Notes under the pieces: model-generated
The model's database searches: none
What the model was told of the DNA's origin: nothing
The model's input: only the letters and a program-made list of their open reading frames with translations
Source: Natronosalvus rutilus
GTDB lineage: Archaea; Halobacteriota; Halobacteria; Halobacteriales; Natrialbaceae
DNA: 64,000 nt
Direction: 5' to 3'
Assembly: GCF_024204665.1 (NCBI RefSeq)
Contig: NZ_CP100356.1
Location: forward strand, 1-64,000
Shown here: in pieces, positions 42,997 to 52,307 of the stretch
Layout: every line of letters begins with the position of its first letter
How positions within the stretch are numbered: the first letter of the stretch is position 1
Program-made: the position numbers and the translations under genes

Positions 42997-44841
42997 TTAC
43001 TGGTCGAGCCAGACCTCGTTTAGCCGGAAGCGGAATGTCGCATTTGCCGGAACGAAGTTTTTAACCTCCGTACGAATCGCTTGGGTCACGTCAGGCCAGA
43101 CCAGCCCGTTGTTTGGTGCGAGATCGGATGCGAGTGACTGTGCCTCGGAATAGGCTTCCTGTCTTGCTTCCTGATCGGTCGTCGTTCGAGCGTCATTGAG
43201 AAGCTCGTTGAGCTCGGGAACGTCAATGTACTTGTAGTTTGTTCCGGATCCGCCCTCATAGGCGTTGAAGTACGCACCGGCCTCCACAGAGTCGCCGATA
43301 GATTCGATGTGCGTCTCGTACCCTTCGTCGATCTCGTCAGACACACCGCCGGCTTCCCAGGCTGCATCCGAATTGATGATTCCACCCCAGGAAGCGGCTT
43401 TTTCGAGTGGTCGAACTTCGTAATCGATTCCTGCATCCGACGCGCTCTGCTGGACAATTTCGGCCGCGTCGACGAATCGCGACTCGTTCGTGCATCTCAG
43501 ATCGAGTTCCCACGGCGTCTCGATTCCTGCATCTTCAAGCATCTGCTGTGCCTGCTCTGGATCGTACGGATACGTGTTGACTGCGTCCTCGTCGTAGAAC
43601 TTGTCGTGAGGTGGAAGCGGCCCCCATCTCGGGGACGCCATCCCATCGAACTGAACGTTAACGATTGCTTCGTGGTTGGTCGCGTAACGAAGTGCCTGGC
43701 GGACTGCCTTCCCACTTTCCGATATTTCGTCCTCACCGGGTGTTCCGGGCATCGCCTCAAACAGACTAAATTCGTCTTTGTAGCGGAGGTTGACCCACTG
43801 ATTGATGTGCCCACCACCACCCGAGACAATCGTCTCGACACTGTCGACGCCCTCCAATGCGCTGATGTCTCGCGGTGGAACCAGGTCACTGATGTGAATG
43901 TCGCCGACTTCGAGTTGTGTCCGCCTCGTTCCAGCTTCGGGAACAATGGTGTATTCAATCGCATCAACGTACGGAAGTTGGCCGTGCTCCCCTTCGGCCC
44001 AGTAATCGTCGAAGCGCTCGAGGCGATAGGGGCCGCCTGAAGAACCGTCGGCCCACATGAAAGGACCAGTTCCGACGTATCCAGTACTGGGTGAGGCAAG
44101 ATCATCGCCAAGTTCGTCCAAACTCTCTAACGGGAATATTTTCTGATCAGCGATTCCGAGCAATGCTGGGAAGTGGGCCGCTGGTGCTGCAAGGTCGAAA
44201 GTAACCTCGTACTCGCCAGTCGCCTGAATCGTTTCCATCGGGTCAATACCGTCGCCCCAAAGCAGGCCAGGGAACGGCCACGCACCCGTCGTCGTGTAAT
44301 CGTCACTGCTGTAACCCACCAGTTCGGGGTCGTAGATGAAATGGTACGTATCAACGACGTCCTGAGCCGTCATCTCCCGATCGATTGGCGGGTGGAACAT
44401 CACGCCTTCCCTTAGTTTGAACGTCCACGTTTGGGCGTCTGGCGGCTCGGGGATCTCTTCAACGAGTTCGGGAACGACCTCAAGGTCGGGAGTGACCCGC
44501 GTCAGGTTATCGCCAACGTGGTTCAGCATCTGTGCCGAGGATTGGTCGGATGCCAGCGCCGGGTGCAGCGGACTCGTTACACCGACACTTAAGCCAACGT
44601 TGAGTGTGCCACCGTGTACATCACCGTTTCCGCCGCTTCCACCCGTGTCATCGTCGCCGTTGCCACCGTCGCCGTCCTCACCATTGCCGCCGTCACCGCC
44701 ACTGAAACAACCCGCGAGCATCGTCGTTCCGGTCGTCAATCCTGCACCAGCCGTCAGTCGGAGGAAGTTCCGTCTGCCGTTTGAAATTGCCCCACAACCA
44801 TTTTCTTGACTACTACTGACTGTACTGTCTTGCGACACCAT
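42997..44841 (-). CDS. Tat-exported substrate-binding lipoprotein (SBP family 5), system 2
   Basis: 614 residues. ATG 44841 begins MVSQDSTVSS; a Tat signal NGRRNFLRLTAGAGLTTG follows, then the lipobox LAGC and a long Gly/Asp/Asn linker. In-frame codons upstream encode a non-homologous hydrophobic lead and lie across the promoter (TTTTATGC about 28 nt before the start). Family 5 landmarks are LVEEIPEPPDAQTWTFKLRE, GVMFHPPIDREMTAQDVVDT, and VGTGPFMW. It heads the system 2 operon. Only limited similarity to the system 1 lipoprotein is visible, so the two importers probably take different substrates. Confidence 0.94.
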   Translation of the reverse strand: MVSQDSTVSSSQENGCGAISNGRRNFLRLTAGAGLTTGTTMLAGCFSGGDGGNGEDGDGGNGDDDTGGSGGNGDVHGGTLNVGLSVGVTSPLHPALASDQSSAQMLNHVGDNLTRVTPDLEVVPELVEEIPEPPDAQTWTFKLREGVMFHPPIDREMTAQDVVDTYHFIYDPELVGYSSDDYTTTGAWPFPGLLWGDGIDPMETIQATGEYEVTFDLAAPAAHFPALLGIADQKIFPLESLDELGDDLASPSTGYVGTGPFMWADGSSGGPYRLERFDDYWAEGEHGQLPYVDAIEYTIVPEAGTRRTQLEVGDIHISDLVPPRDISALEGVDSVETIVSGGGGHINQWVNLRYKDEFSLFEAMPGTPGEDEISESGKAVRQALRYATNHEAIVNVQFDGMASPRWGPLPPHDKFYDEDAVNTYPYDPEQAQQMLEDAGIETPWELDLRCTNESRFVDAAEIVQQSASDAGIDYEVRPLEKAASWGGIINSDAAWEAGGVSDEIDEGYETHIESIGDSVEAGAYFNAYEGGSGTNYKYIDVPELNELLNDARTTTDQEARQEAYSEAQSLASDLAPNNGLVWPDVTQAIRTEVKNFVPANATFRFRLNEVWLDQ

Positions 44842-45067
44842 ATGACATACTATTTTGGGGAGTGCATAAAACTTTCGTATGAGGTGAACTATGGTGTGAG
44901 ATACTGAGAACATATACATGAACCCATAGTAACTACCGAACGTATTCGTCTGAAATAATGGCGCTTTCCATACTCTTGTTCTACGCCGGAACCTTCTTAG
45001 CAATACCAAATAAATCGGTGTATGATGCGGATAAGCAACTTTGGTACGATGAGTACCCTTACTCAAT

Positions 45068-45072
45068 GGAGG
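45068..45072 (+). promoter_or_regulatory. Ribosome binding site of the M28-like gene
   Basis: GGAGG eight bases before ATG 45081. It supports that codon over ATG 45066, which would contain the site. Confidence 0.5.
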
Positions 45073-45080
45073 AATCAGCG

Positions 45081-46982
45081 ATGAACTCACGAGACGAACT
45101 GTTCAACGTACTCGATAACACGTTCTCACCCGAATCGGCACGCGACTTTGCGGTAGGACTAACCGATTACTATCGAGCACCGGGAACCAGCGGGTTCCAG
45201 ATCGCAATGGATCAAGTCGAGTCAGCGCTTCGTGATGCAGGGTTAGACGTTACCGTCGACGAACCGGTCATCGAAGACGCCTGGGAACCAAACGAAGCAT
45301 CTCTGTCAGTCGTCGACCCTGTACACGAATCGCTGATTGATTTCGATGACGCACCGGCCTGCCTCGCCTGGGGATCCTCATCCACCAATGGAAAGGAAGA
45401 GTTCGAGATCGTCAACGTTGGAACTGGCGAATCTCCGGACGATTTCGAAGAGCAAAACGTCGAAGGAAAGGTAGTGTACATTCATGGAACTCAGCGTAGG
45501 CCGGGGTGGTGGGAAGCAGCAGGTAACGCAGTAGACGCGGGAGCACGTGGGATTATTACTGACTACATGCTCTATCAGACACCAGGTGTACGAGAACCTG
45601 AGTTGGTTCCAGAAGCAGCGCAATTGCTCAGACTTCGTCCAGCCGAGCGATTTATCGACGAAGATGTTTGGGCGGTGTCGATCCCTCACGATTCCGCGAT
45701 CGTTCTGGACGACTTACTCGAAAGAGGCTCCGTTACTATTGAGGCCAACATCGACGTCGAAGTCTTCGATGCTACGGCTCCGTATCTGGAGGCGACTATC
45801 CCTGGCGAAGTTACCGATGAAACGATTCTATTCTGTGGGCACGCGTCAGGTATCAAACCCGGTGCGAACTGTGCTGAAGGAACCGGTCTGGTGGTCGAAC
45901 TTGCGCGAGCGCTCAATGAACTTGCAGACCAGTACAAGTTCAAGCGCTCCATTAAGTTCATTGTTGGTGTCGAAGGGCCAGTTTCTGAGGAATACCTGAA
46001 ACAGAACCCAGACGCCACAGAGGACGTCATTACGTCGCTGACGTACTGTTCAACCGGGCACAAGCAGTCCGAGACCGAATCGTGTCTATTGCTCTCTTCC
46101 TCACCAGATTCCGTTCCTCACTTCACGAACGATTATCTGGCCGAATTAGCTGACCAATCACCAAAAGAGGCTGACTGGATTGGTAAGGAAGGAGGTCAGG
46201 AATTGCCTCTCCTCAACCTTTCACAGCACTACTACACGCCGTGGAGTGATAATAGTCGATTCGCCCAACACGAGATCCCAGCACCACTGTTCATGTCCTG
46301 GCCAGACAAGTGCTTCCATAGTCAGCTTCTGACGGCGGATGTAATTGACCCCGCCGCACTCCGACGGTCCGCGCTCATATCGGGGGTTGCAGCACTGGAA
46401 CTCGCAATCGCAGACAAAGACGAAGCTGCTGCAATTGGCCGAATCGTGGCTGGCCGATCGCTACAGCGGTTACAGAGTCTCGGTGCAAATTACGCAATGG
46501 AGGCAACACCCCGAGCACGCAGACACGTAGAGTACGTCAAAGAACGTGATATCAAGGCGCTCAACTCGGTAACAGAACTTTCCGACGGCGCTGCCGACAC
46601 TATCGATGATCTGGAATTACAGATTCAGCAAACTGCAGAGAAGGTCGTCGATTCTTTCAATGACACGAAGGAATCGAATCGTGGGGAAATTGCAGAACTG
46701 ATTCCTGTTCGAACGACCGACGACCTCGTGGCACGGTGGGTCGGACTCGAATATAACGACCTGCTCGAGATAGCTGACCAACTGGCCGACGCCGACGAAA
46801 ATGCAGGATGGCGTTCCCTCAGAGTCGTCTCCGACGAGGCGTGGAACTTCGTCGACGGTGAGCGGACTGTCGGCGAAATCGCCGACGCAGTCGGATTTGA
46901 GTTCGAGATGACAATCCACCCGGAACCGGTCCACCGAATACTCAAAGGCCACGAAGACGGGGGCAATCTTCGATTCGAATAG
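45081..46982 (+). CDS. M28-like protein with PA-type domain, winged-helix tail and altered metal site
   Basis: 633 residues. Residues 110-235 resemble a protease-associated (PA) insert (NVEGKVVYIHG, AVDAGARGIITDYM). Residues 235-450 follow the M28 aminopeptidase core: FCGHASGIKPGANCAEGTGL has His254, but Ser256 replaces the H-x-D Asp and Cys264 the bridging Asp. IKFIVGVEGP keeps the catalytic Glu298 but has Gly299 for the metal Glu. A late His remains in CFHSQLLTADVID. Residues 580-633 look like a winged helix (EAWNFVDGERTVGEIADAVG). No signal peptide is present. It diverges from the system 2 lipoprotein. Ordinary dizinc aminopeptidase activity is doubtful. Confidence 0.75.
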   Translation: MNSRDELFNVLDNTFSPESARDFAVGLTDYYRAPGTSGFQIAMDQVESALRDAGLDVTVDEPVIEDAWEPNEASLSVVDPVHESLIDFDDAPACLAWGSSSTNGKEEFEIVNVGTGESPDDFEEQNVEGKVVYIHGTQRRPGWWEAAGNAVDAGARGIITDYMLYQTPGVREPELVPEAAQLLRLRPAERFIDEDVWAVSIPHDSAIVLDDLLERGSVTIEANIDVEVFDATAPYLEATIPGEVTDETILFCGHASGIKPGANCAEGTGLVVELARALNELADQYKFKRSIKFIVGVEGPVSEEYLKQNPDATEDVITSLTYCSTGHKQSETESCLLLSSSPDSVPHFTNDYLAELADQSPKEADWIGKEGGQELPLLNLSQHYYTPWSDNSRFAQHEIPAPLFMSWPDKCFHSQLLTADVIDPAALRRSALISGVAALELAIADKDEAAAIGRIVAGRSLQRLQSLGANYAMEATPRARRHVEYVKERDIKALNSVTELSDGAADTIDDLELQIQQTAEKVVDSFNDTKESNRGEIAELIPVRTTDDLVARWVGLEYNDLLEIADQLADADENAGWRSLRVVSDEAWNFVDGERTVGEIADAVGFEFEMTIHPEPVHRILKGHEDGGNLRFE

Positions 46983-47077
46983 AAGAGTACCGAACGGAGA
47001 GAAAATCACCAGCCAGGTAATCGACCAACCCGTTTCCGCTTGCGTTCAGATATCCTATTCACTGGTCGATAGAAAGT

Positions 47078-48559
47078 TTACTTCGCGTACTCCATTACTA
47101 TCTCGGCGTGGGAAAGTTCGCAGTCAACAAGACTGGCGACGGTGTCGTTACCGTCAATGACGAAGAATTCGTCGCTACCTTCGGAGTTCGCACCATGTCC
47201 GAGTCCAACACCGTAGAGAACGGGGATGTTGAATTTGCTCCCAAAGACAGCCCACGGGACACCACCCGCAGAGAATGGCCAGAGTGTCAAGTTGCACCCG
47301 TGGTTCGAGATGACGGTTTGTGCAGCCTGAACGAGATCAGAATCAGGGTCAGTCTTACACCAACTATGCTGACCGGAAACCTCCATTTCGACATCTTCGA
47401 AACCATTGTTGTCGAGGTGATCGCGGAGTTGCTGGCGAACAATCTCAGGATCGTAACCACGTGGCATTCGCAAGTCAAATGTTGCGTGAGCGTCTCCTGG
47501 TAAAATGAACGGTTTCGTGCCCGTGTCGGGGCCGAGATAACCTGTGTTAATCCCTTGGATGTTAAATGACTCAGGGCCGTAGAAATGCTGAACGAAAGCT
47601 TCGACGACGTCCTCCTGAAGGTCATCTGTAAGGTTTTCAACTTCACCGGCCCCTCGCGCGAGACCAGGCAAGTGCTTCCATAGTTCGTCATACGGCGTCT
47701 CGGTCTGCTCGTCGAGTGTCTCGACAAATTTTCGAATCTCCTCCCGCTCTTCCTCCGTCGGTTGTTCGTACTGGTCGTAGTAACCCTCGATATCAATGTG
47801 TGTACCGTTATCTGAAGTCAATGAAGAAAGGACGTCAACCATCCGCCAGGAAGGACTATCGACGGTGACGTTGCTCATCGCGTGGACGTTACCACCCTGT
47901 GGTCCGCGACCCCAGCTACGGCCGGAAACATCGAGCGTGAAATAGAGCGCCGATTTGTAGCCAAGCGATCCAGTAACATTCCCGTCACCCCCTTGTCCCG
48001 CAAGCGGACAGAAACAAGCGTCGGCATCTTTGAGACGATCCTCATACTGATCGAGCATATCGTAGTAGTGCGGGCTCCCATTGATTTCCTCAGCCTCGAG
48101 TAGGAACATTACGTTAACCGGGAGTTCACCGAGTGCCTCTTTCATCGCTTCCAGTGCGTTCAGCCAGGCAACGAATGCACCCTTAACCTTGACTGAACCC
48201 CGGCCGTAGATGACACGGCCGTACTCATCAGTCTCCTCTATCTCACCACCGAACGGGTCGTGTGTCCAGTCATCCGGGTTGACAGGCCGGGTGTCGAGCA
48301 TGCCGTAGTTGATGAGTGTCTTTTCTGCTCCCGCGTCGTAATACCCCCAAACGCCTGGAGCACCATCGGTTTCAACGAGTGTCGCCTCATCACAGCCCAA
48401 CTCGTTTAGATAATCGACCATAAGTTCCGAGATCTCGCGAAGGCCACGCTGTTCAACGCTGATACTCGGTTGTTGTACTGCACGCTGGATACGATCAATG
48501 TGTGAATCGAGATTTGACTCGATTGACTCACGAACTGCGGCACTGTCACTCTCTGACAT
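47078..48559 (-). CDS. M20-family peptidase-like protein with altered metal site
   Basis: 493 residues with the full M20 layout (catalytic halves around a lid domain). The canonical G-H-x-D and G-R-G-x-x-D-D-K-G motifs read YGMLDTRP (Met87 for His, Asp89 kept) and GRGSVKVKG (Lys124 for the metal-bridging Asp). The Glu pair is kept in LLEAEEINGSP, and the last His in GVGLGHGANSEG. Substitutions of this kind occur in a known divergent M20 subgroup, so the protein is probably functional with other chemistry or a single metal. It converges with the M28-like gene and precedes no co-directional partner within 70 bp apart from the aminotransferase upstream. Confidence 0.82.
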   Translation of the reverse strand: MSESDSAAVRESIESNLDSHIDRIQRAVQQPSISVEQRGLREISELMVDYLNELGCDEATLVETDGAPGVWGYYDAGAEKTLINYGMLDTRPVNPDDWTHDPFGGEIEETDEYGRVIYGRGSVKVKGAFVAWLNALEAMKEALGELPVNVMFLLEAEEINGSPHYYDMLDQYEDRLKDADACFCPLAGQGGDGNVTGSLGYKSALYFTLDVSGRSWGRGPQGGNVHAMSNVTVDSPSWRMVDVLSSLTSDNGTHIDIEGYYDQYEQPTEEEREEIRKFVETLDEQTETPYDELWKHLPGLARGAGEVENLTDDLQEDVVEAFVQHFYGPESFNIQGINTGYLGPDTGTKPFILPGDAHATFDLRMPRGYDPEIVRQQLRDHLDNNGFEDVEMEVSGQHSWCKTDPDSDLVQAAQTVISNHGCNLTLWPFSAGGVPWAVFGSKFNIPVLYGVGLGHGANSEGSDEFFVIDGNDTVASLVDCELSHAEIVMEYAK

Positions 48560-48630
48560 TAGCTACCAGTTTAGTAGCCGACGATAAAATGGTTTCTACC
48601 GCAATGTCACCGTTTTCCAGTGGCGCTAAT

Positions 48631-49773
48631 TTAAATGAATCCGCTGTCTGCAAGGCGGTCAACTGCTTCAGCTAGCCGGTCTCTGCTGCATGTGTAGGCG
48701 AAACGAGCATAACCAGGCGCTCCAAACGCGCTGCCAGGAACCGTAGCAACGTGGGCCTCCGAAAGGGCACGCTCGCACCACTGCTGATCGTTCTCGTCAA
48801 CGGGGACCATTAGATAGAACGCACCATCAGGTAAGCTGACGGCTACATCTTCATCAGTGAGGCGCTCAACCAGAAAATCGCGGCGTTTGTGGAAGGTGTC
48901 AACCATCTCACCAACTGCGGCGTCACCATTTTCGAGTGCCTCAATGGCCGCATGCTGTGCGAAATTCGACGCACAGGTTACCGAGTGCGTGTGAATCTTC
49001 CCCGCTTGCTCAACGAGACCTGAGGGTGCAGCCATATAGCCGAGGCGCCAGCCCGTCATTGCGTACGCCTTCGAGAAGCCGTTGATAGTCACGGTACGCT
49101 CGGCCATCCCATCGATCGCACCGCAGCTCGTGTAATTGCCGTCGTAAGTGAGTTCACCATAGATTTCGTCACTGATGACAGTTACATCATGATCAACCGC
49201 GAGGTCACGGAGTCCTTTCAGAGCTGTCTCGGAATAGACTGCACCTGTCGGGTTCGACGGTGAATTGACGACGACAAGTTCCGTGTTATTATCGATGGCC
49301 CCTGCTAGGTTCTCCAACGCTGATTCGAGCTGAAAACCATGGGGTGTTGTATCAACTCTAGTGACCGAGCCGCCAGCGAGCCTCACGATAGGTTCATAAG
49401 ACACCCATGCGGGATCGATGAGGACGACTTCGTCACCGGCGTCGACGAGTGCCTGAACAGCCTCGAAGATTGCCTGCTTTGCACCGGGAGTGACAATGAT
49501 GTCTTCGGCGTTATTAGGGACCCCACGTTCGCGAAGTGAGTCAGCGATAGCTTCTCGGAGGGCGGGGATTCCGTTCGAAGCGGTGTAACCAGTGTGGCCG
49601 TCGGCTAAGGCCTGCTGGGCAACGTCGACGATGTGTTTTGGTGTCCCCATATCAGGTTCGCCGACGCTGAGGTCGACAATATCAACTCCCTGACTCTGGA
49701 GTTCAGCGGCTAAGTTACCGACTGCGACGGTCGCAGATGGTTCGATTTGTAGAGCACGTTGTGAATAGTTCAT
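48631..49773 (-). CDS. Class I/II pyridoxal-phosphate aminotransferase
   Basis: 380 residues of the aspartate-aminotransferase fold (subgroup I gamma-like). Cofactor residues: TPGAKQAIFEAVQAL, the Asn in NSPSNPTG, the Asp-x-x-Tyr in ISDEIYGEL, the Schiff-base Lys in NGFSKAYAMTGWRLGY near residue 230, and a C-terminal Arg in YARFAYTCSRDRL that would bind a carboxylate. It would move amino groups from amino acids released by the peptidases. It lies between M20- and M32-like genes on one strand, each with its own promoter-like box (TTTAAA at about 49802). Confidence 0.93.
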   Translation of the reverse strand: MNYSQRALQIEPSATVAVGNLAAELQSQGVDIVDLSVGEPDMGTPKHIVDVAQQALADGHTGYTASNGIPALREAIADSLRERGVPNNAEDIIVTPGAKQAIFEAVQALVDAGDEVVLIDPAWVSYEPIVRLAGGSVTRVDTTPHGFQLESALENLAGAIDNNTELVVVNSPSNPTGAVYSETALKGLRDLAVDHDVTVISDEIYGELTYDGNYTSCGAIDGMAERTVTINGFSKAYAMTGWRLGYMAAPSGLVEQAGKIHTHSVTCASNFAQHAAIEALENGDAAVGEMVDTFHKRRDFLVERLTDEDVAVSLPDGAFYLMVPVDENDQQWCERALSEAHVATVPGSAFGAPGYARFAYTCSRDRLAEAVDRLADSGFI

Positions 49774-49827
49774 CAGCGATAGTTGGTCGTCTCCGGCTGC
49801 GTTTAAAAAAGTAGCGTACTAATCCAT

Positions 49828-51342
49828 CTAACAGTCGTATAACGTCCTATACTTGTCCTCAATATATGCAAGGAAGTGATCAGCAGTAATTTCCCGGTTG
49901 GTCGCCCGGCGGACAAGCTCTTGTGATTTATAGCACTGACCGTGGCGGTGGATATTCTCACGCATCCACTCCTGAAGTGGTTCGAACTCACCACGACGGA
50001 TCTGATCATCAAGGGGGAGGTCGCGGTCCGCAGCTGCCCAAACCTGTGCGGCGAGAACGCCGTGGCCGAGTGTGTAGTTGATAAAGCCGGGCACATCGCC
50101 CGACCAGTGCGGATCCTGTAGCGGCCCCTCACCATACGAGTCTGGCGTTACGCCGAGGTACTGGTCATACTTCTCGTTCCAAACCTGAGGGACCTCGTTG
50201 ACGGTCATCTCCCCTCCGACTAGAGCTTGCTCGATCTCGGTGCGAATGATAATGTGCATGTGGTAGGTCAACTCGTCAGCAGCAGTTCGAATGACATTCG
50301 AATCATTGACCTGGTTGACCGCCTCGTAGGCCTCACTGGGTGTGACATCTGACAACTGTGGAAAGTGGTTCTGGAATATAGGTAACACGAACTCCCAGAA
50401 CGGCTCAGACCGGCCAATATGATTTTCCCAAATGCCGGACTGCGAGCCGTGAATCGTCAATCCACGTGCGCGACCAAGGGGCGTCCCGTATTGTTCAGCA
50501 GGAAGGCCATGGTGATAGGTCGTATGACCGAACTCATGCATCGTTGCCGTAAAGCCACTAGTCGGGTCGTCCTCATCAAAACGGGTGGTAAGGCGGACGT
50601 CATAGGGGTTGCCGTAGGAGAACGGGTGTGGAGCAGTGTCGAATCGGGCTCGATCCCAGTCTATTCCCAACTCGGTCAATACATCCTCAAATGCGTCTTT
50701 CTGTACCTCCCGAGTGTATGGGCCCCGGATTTTGAATACATCCGTCTCGAGATCAGTATCGCTCTTTTGGACGTCTTCAATAAGGCTGGGAAGGGTCGAT
50801 TTGAGGCGGTCGAATACCCGGTTTACTGTCGATAGTTCAATGTATGGTTGTGAAGTGTAGCCGAGTTTGTTCTTCCAGAGAACTTCGTAGGGATCGCTGT
50901 TGGGATCGACATAGTTGGCCCATTCCCGACGAAGGTCGATGTGTTCCTTGAACACTGGGGCAAAGGTATCCCAGTCGTTGTTCTGCTTCGCACTTTTCCA
51001 CGCCTCATGTGCGCGCGCAGTCACGTCTGCAAGTTCGCCGTGGAGTTTGTCCGGAACCGAAGTCGTAACCTCGTGCTCACGGCGTGTCTCTCGAACGATA
51101 GCTCGCTCATCCTGACTCATCTCCTGTTCGTCAACCCGGTCGAGTGCCCTTCCGAGAGCGTCGGAACCTCGAAGGTCGTGCATCATCTTGGAAAGGGTCT
51201 CCCGCTGACCCGATCGAGCAGTTGTCCCCTGTGGTGGCATCATCACATCCGAGTCCCACCGGAGTAGGTGGTCTATCTGTTCCAGGTTGTGTATCCGTTT
51301 GGCGTGCTCAACTATCGTCTCGTATGAAGTGTTCTGGCTCAC
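49828..51342 (-). CDS. M32 carboxypeptidase homologue, copy 4, with third zinc ligand missing
   Basis: 504 residues, alignable end to end with copies 1 and 2 (LLRWDSDVMMPPQG, TAPHPFSYGNPYDVRLTTR). The HEXXH motif is kept (MHEFGHTTYHHGL, His269 and His273). The next motif, HESQSRFFENH in copies 1-3, is HGSQSGIWENH here: Gly299 takes the place of the zinc-binding Glu, and Gly replaces the Arg (codon 299 at 50448-50446). No frameshift or truncation is present and the rest is well conserved, so the protein is maintained. It is either a regulatory or scaffolding pseudo-enzyme, a subunit partner for an active copy (M32 enzymes are dimers), or changed in chemistry. A GTATAAAAT box lies about 25 nt upstream. 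Confidence 0.88.
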   Translation of the reverse strand: MSQNTSYETIVEHAKRIHNLEQIDHLLRWDSDVMMPPQGTTARSGQRETLSKMMHDLRGSDALGRALDRVDEQEMSQDERAIVRETRREHEVTTSVPDKLHGELADVTARAHEAWKSAKQNNDWDTFAPVFKEHIDLRREWANYVDPNSDPYEVLWKNKLGYTSQPYIELSTVNRVFDRLKSTLPSLIEDVQKSDTDLETDVFKIRGPYTREVQKDAFEDVLTELGIDWDRARFDTAPHPFSYGNPYDVRLTTRFDEDDPTSGFTATMHEFGHTTYHHGLPAEQYGTPLGRARGLTIHGSQSGIWENHIGRSEPFWEFVLPIFQNHFPQLSDVTPSEAYEAVNQVNDSNVIRTAADELTYHMHIIIRTEIEQALVGGEMTVNEVPQVWNEKYDQYLGVTPDSYGEGPLQDPHWSGDVPGFINYTLGHGVLAAQVWAAADRDLPLDDQIRRGEFEPLQEWMRENIHRHGQCYKSQELVRRATNREITADHFLAYIEDKYRTLYDC

Positions 51343-51405
51343 AGTTCGATGCTTTCGCTATCGGGGTATAAAATCATAGGCAATAGTACAAGTAGCCGCG
51401 ACTAC

Positions 51406-52200
51406 TCACTCGATAATTCCAATTGCACGGACGGGTGAGCCGGTCCCATCACGAATTTTGAGCGGCAAGCCAGAGAACGTGTACCGCATTCCGGCGACAG
51501 AAGCAAGGTTGGCGAGATTCTCCCAGATAACGATCTCCTCTCGCGATGCAATTGCGTGAACCGGGAAATTGTAGTTTGGGTAGATATTGGGCGGATGATC
51601 AACGCTAATAGAATCTATTCCAATGCCCTTCGCACCGTTGTCCACGAGCCATGTAGCGGCTTCCTCGTTCAGGCCCACAAACTTTGAGTTGTACCGGTGT
51701 TTCTTCTCCTTATCAGTCGTAGAATAATTCGATTCGCGATTCCCAGTTTCAAGTGTGACGATGTCGCCTTCACAGATTTCGAGACCGTGTTTGTCGAGTT
51801 CGGTTTGAATGTCCTCAATCGTGATCGGGTCGGGGTACTCGACGTGGGAGACGTCGACACCAACAGCGTCACCGTAGAACCATTCCAAAGGCATTTTGTC
51901 GATGGAGAGATCTGACGTTGGGTCAAGATGGTCGATAGAGTCGACGTGTGTTGGCCCGTGTTCGCTAACAATCATTGTACGGTTCATCGGTTGTTCCTCC
52001 TCGTATCCCTCACGTTCTGCTCGGAGGTGGCGACGGACGTACTCTGTTTCGCTATCCATGCCCTTTTCTTCGAGTTCCTTCTTGACCTGGAAGCCACGTT
52101 CCTCATGGGTTAAGTTCGTAAACAGTCGCGTCTCGTCTGCCGATCCGGCCATCGGTTGGTTCTCCTCTATGTGACCGGAGAGGTCGATAAGCTCTGCCAT
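51406..52200 (-). CDS. Cyclase-family (kynurenine-formamidase-like) metallohydrolase
   Basis: 264 residues of the cyclase/KynB family, metal-dependent amide or carboxyl-ester hydrolases. The metal motif is seen as SEHGPTHVDSIDHLDP near 80-95 (His-Gly-x-x-His-x-Asp-x-x-x-His pattern, slightly altered from H-x-G-T-H-x-D-x-P-x-H). A later acidic/His region is GIGIDSISVDHP near 195. Family members open isatin, N-formylkynurenine or similar N-acyl bonds. It is divergent from alpha/beta hydrolase copy 4. Substrate unknown, but it fits the amide-opening theme. Confidence 0.87.
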   Translation of the reverse strand: MAELIDLSGHIEENQPMAGSADETRLFTNLTHEERGFQVKKELEEKGMDSETEYVRRHLRAEREGYEEEQPMNRTMIVSEHGPTHVDSIDHLDPTSDLSIDKMPLEWFYGDAVGVDVSHVEYPDPITIEDIQTELDKHGLEICEGDIVTLETGNRESNYSTTDKEKKHRYNSKFVGLNEEAATWLVDNGAKGIGIDSISVDHPPNIYPNYNFPVHAIASREEIVIWENLANLASVAGMRYTFSGLPLKIRDGTGSPVRAIGIIE

Positions 52201-52307
52201 GATACGAGTATGTAGTTGGTAGAAGTATTCTTAAGTCTTACCTGTTTCGCGAGATGAACGTATCAGTGGAGGAAACTATAAGTGGAGGCTCATATACTCT
52301 CAGTACG

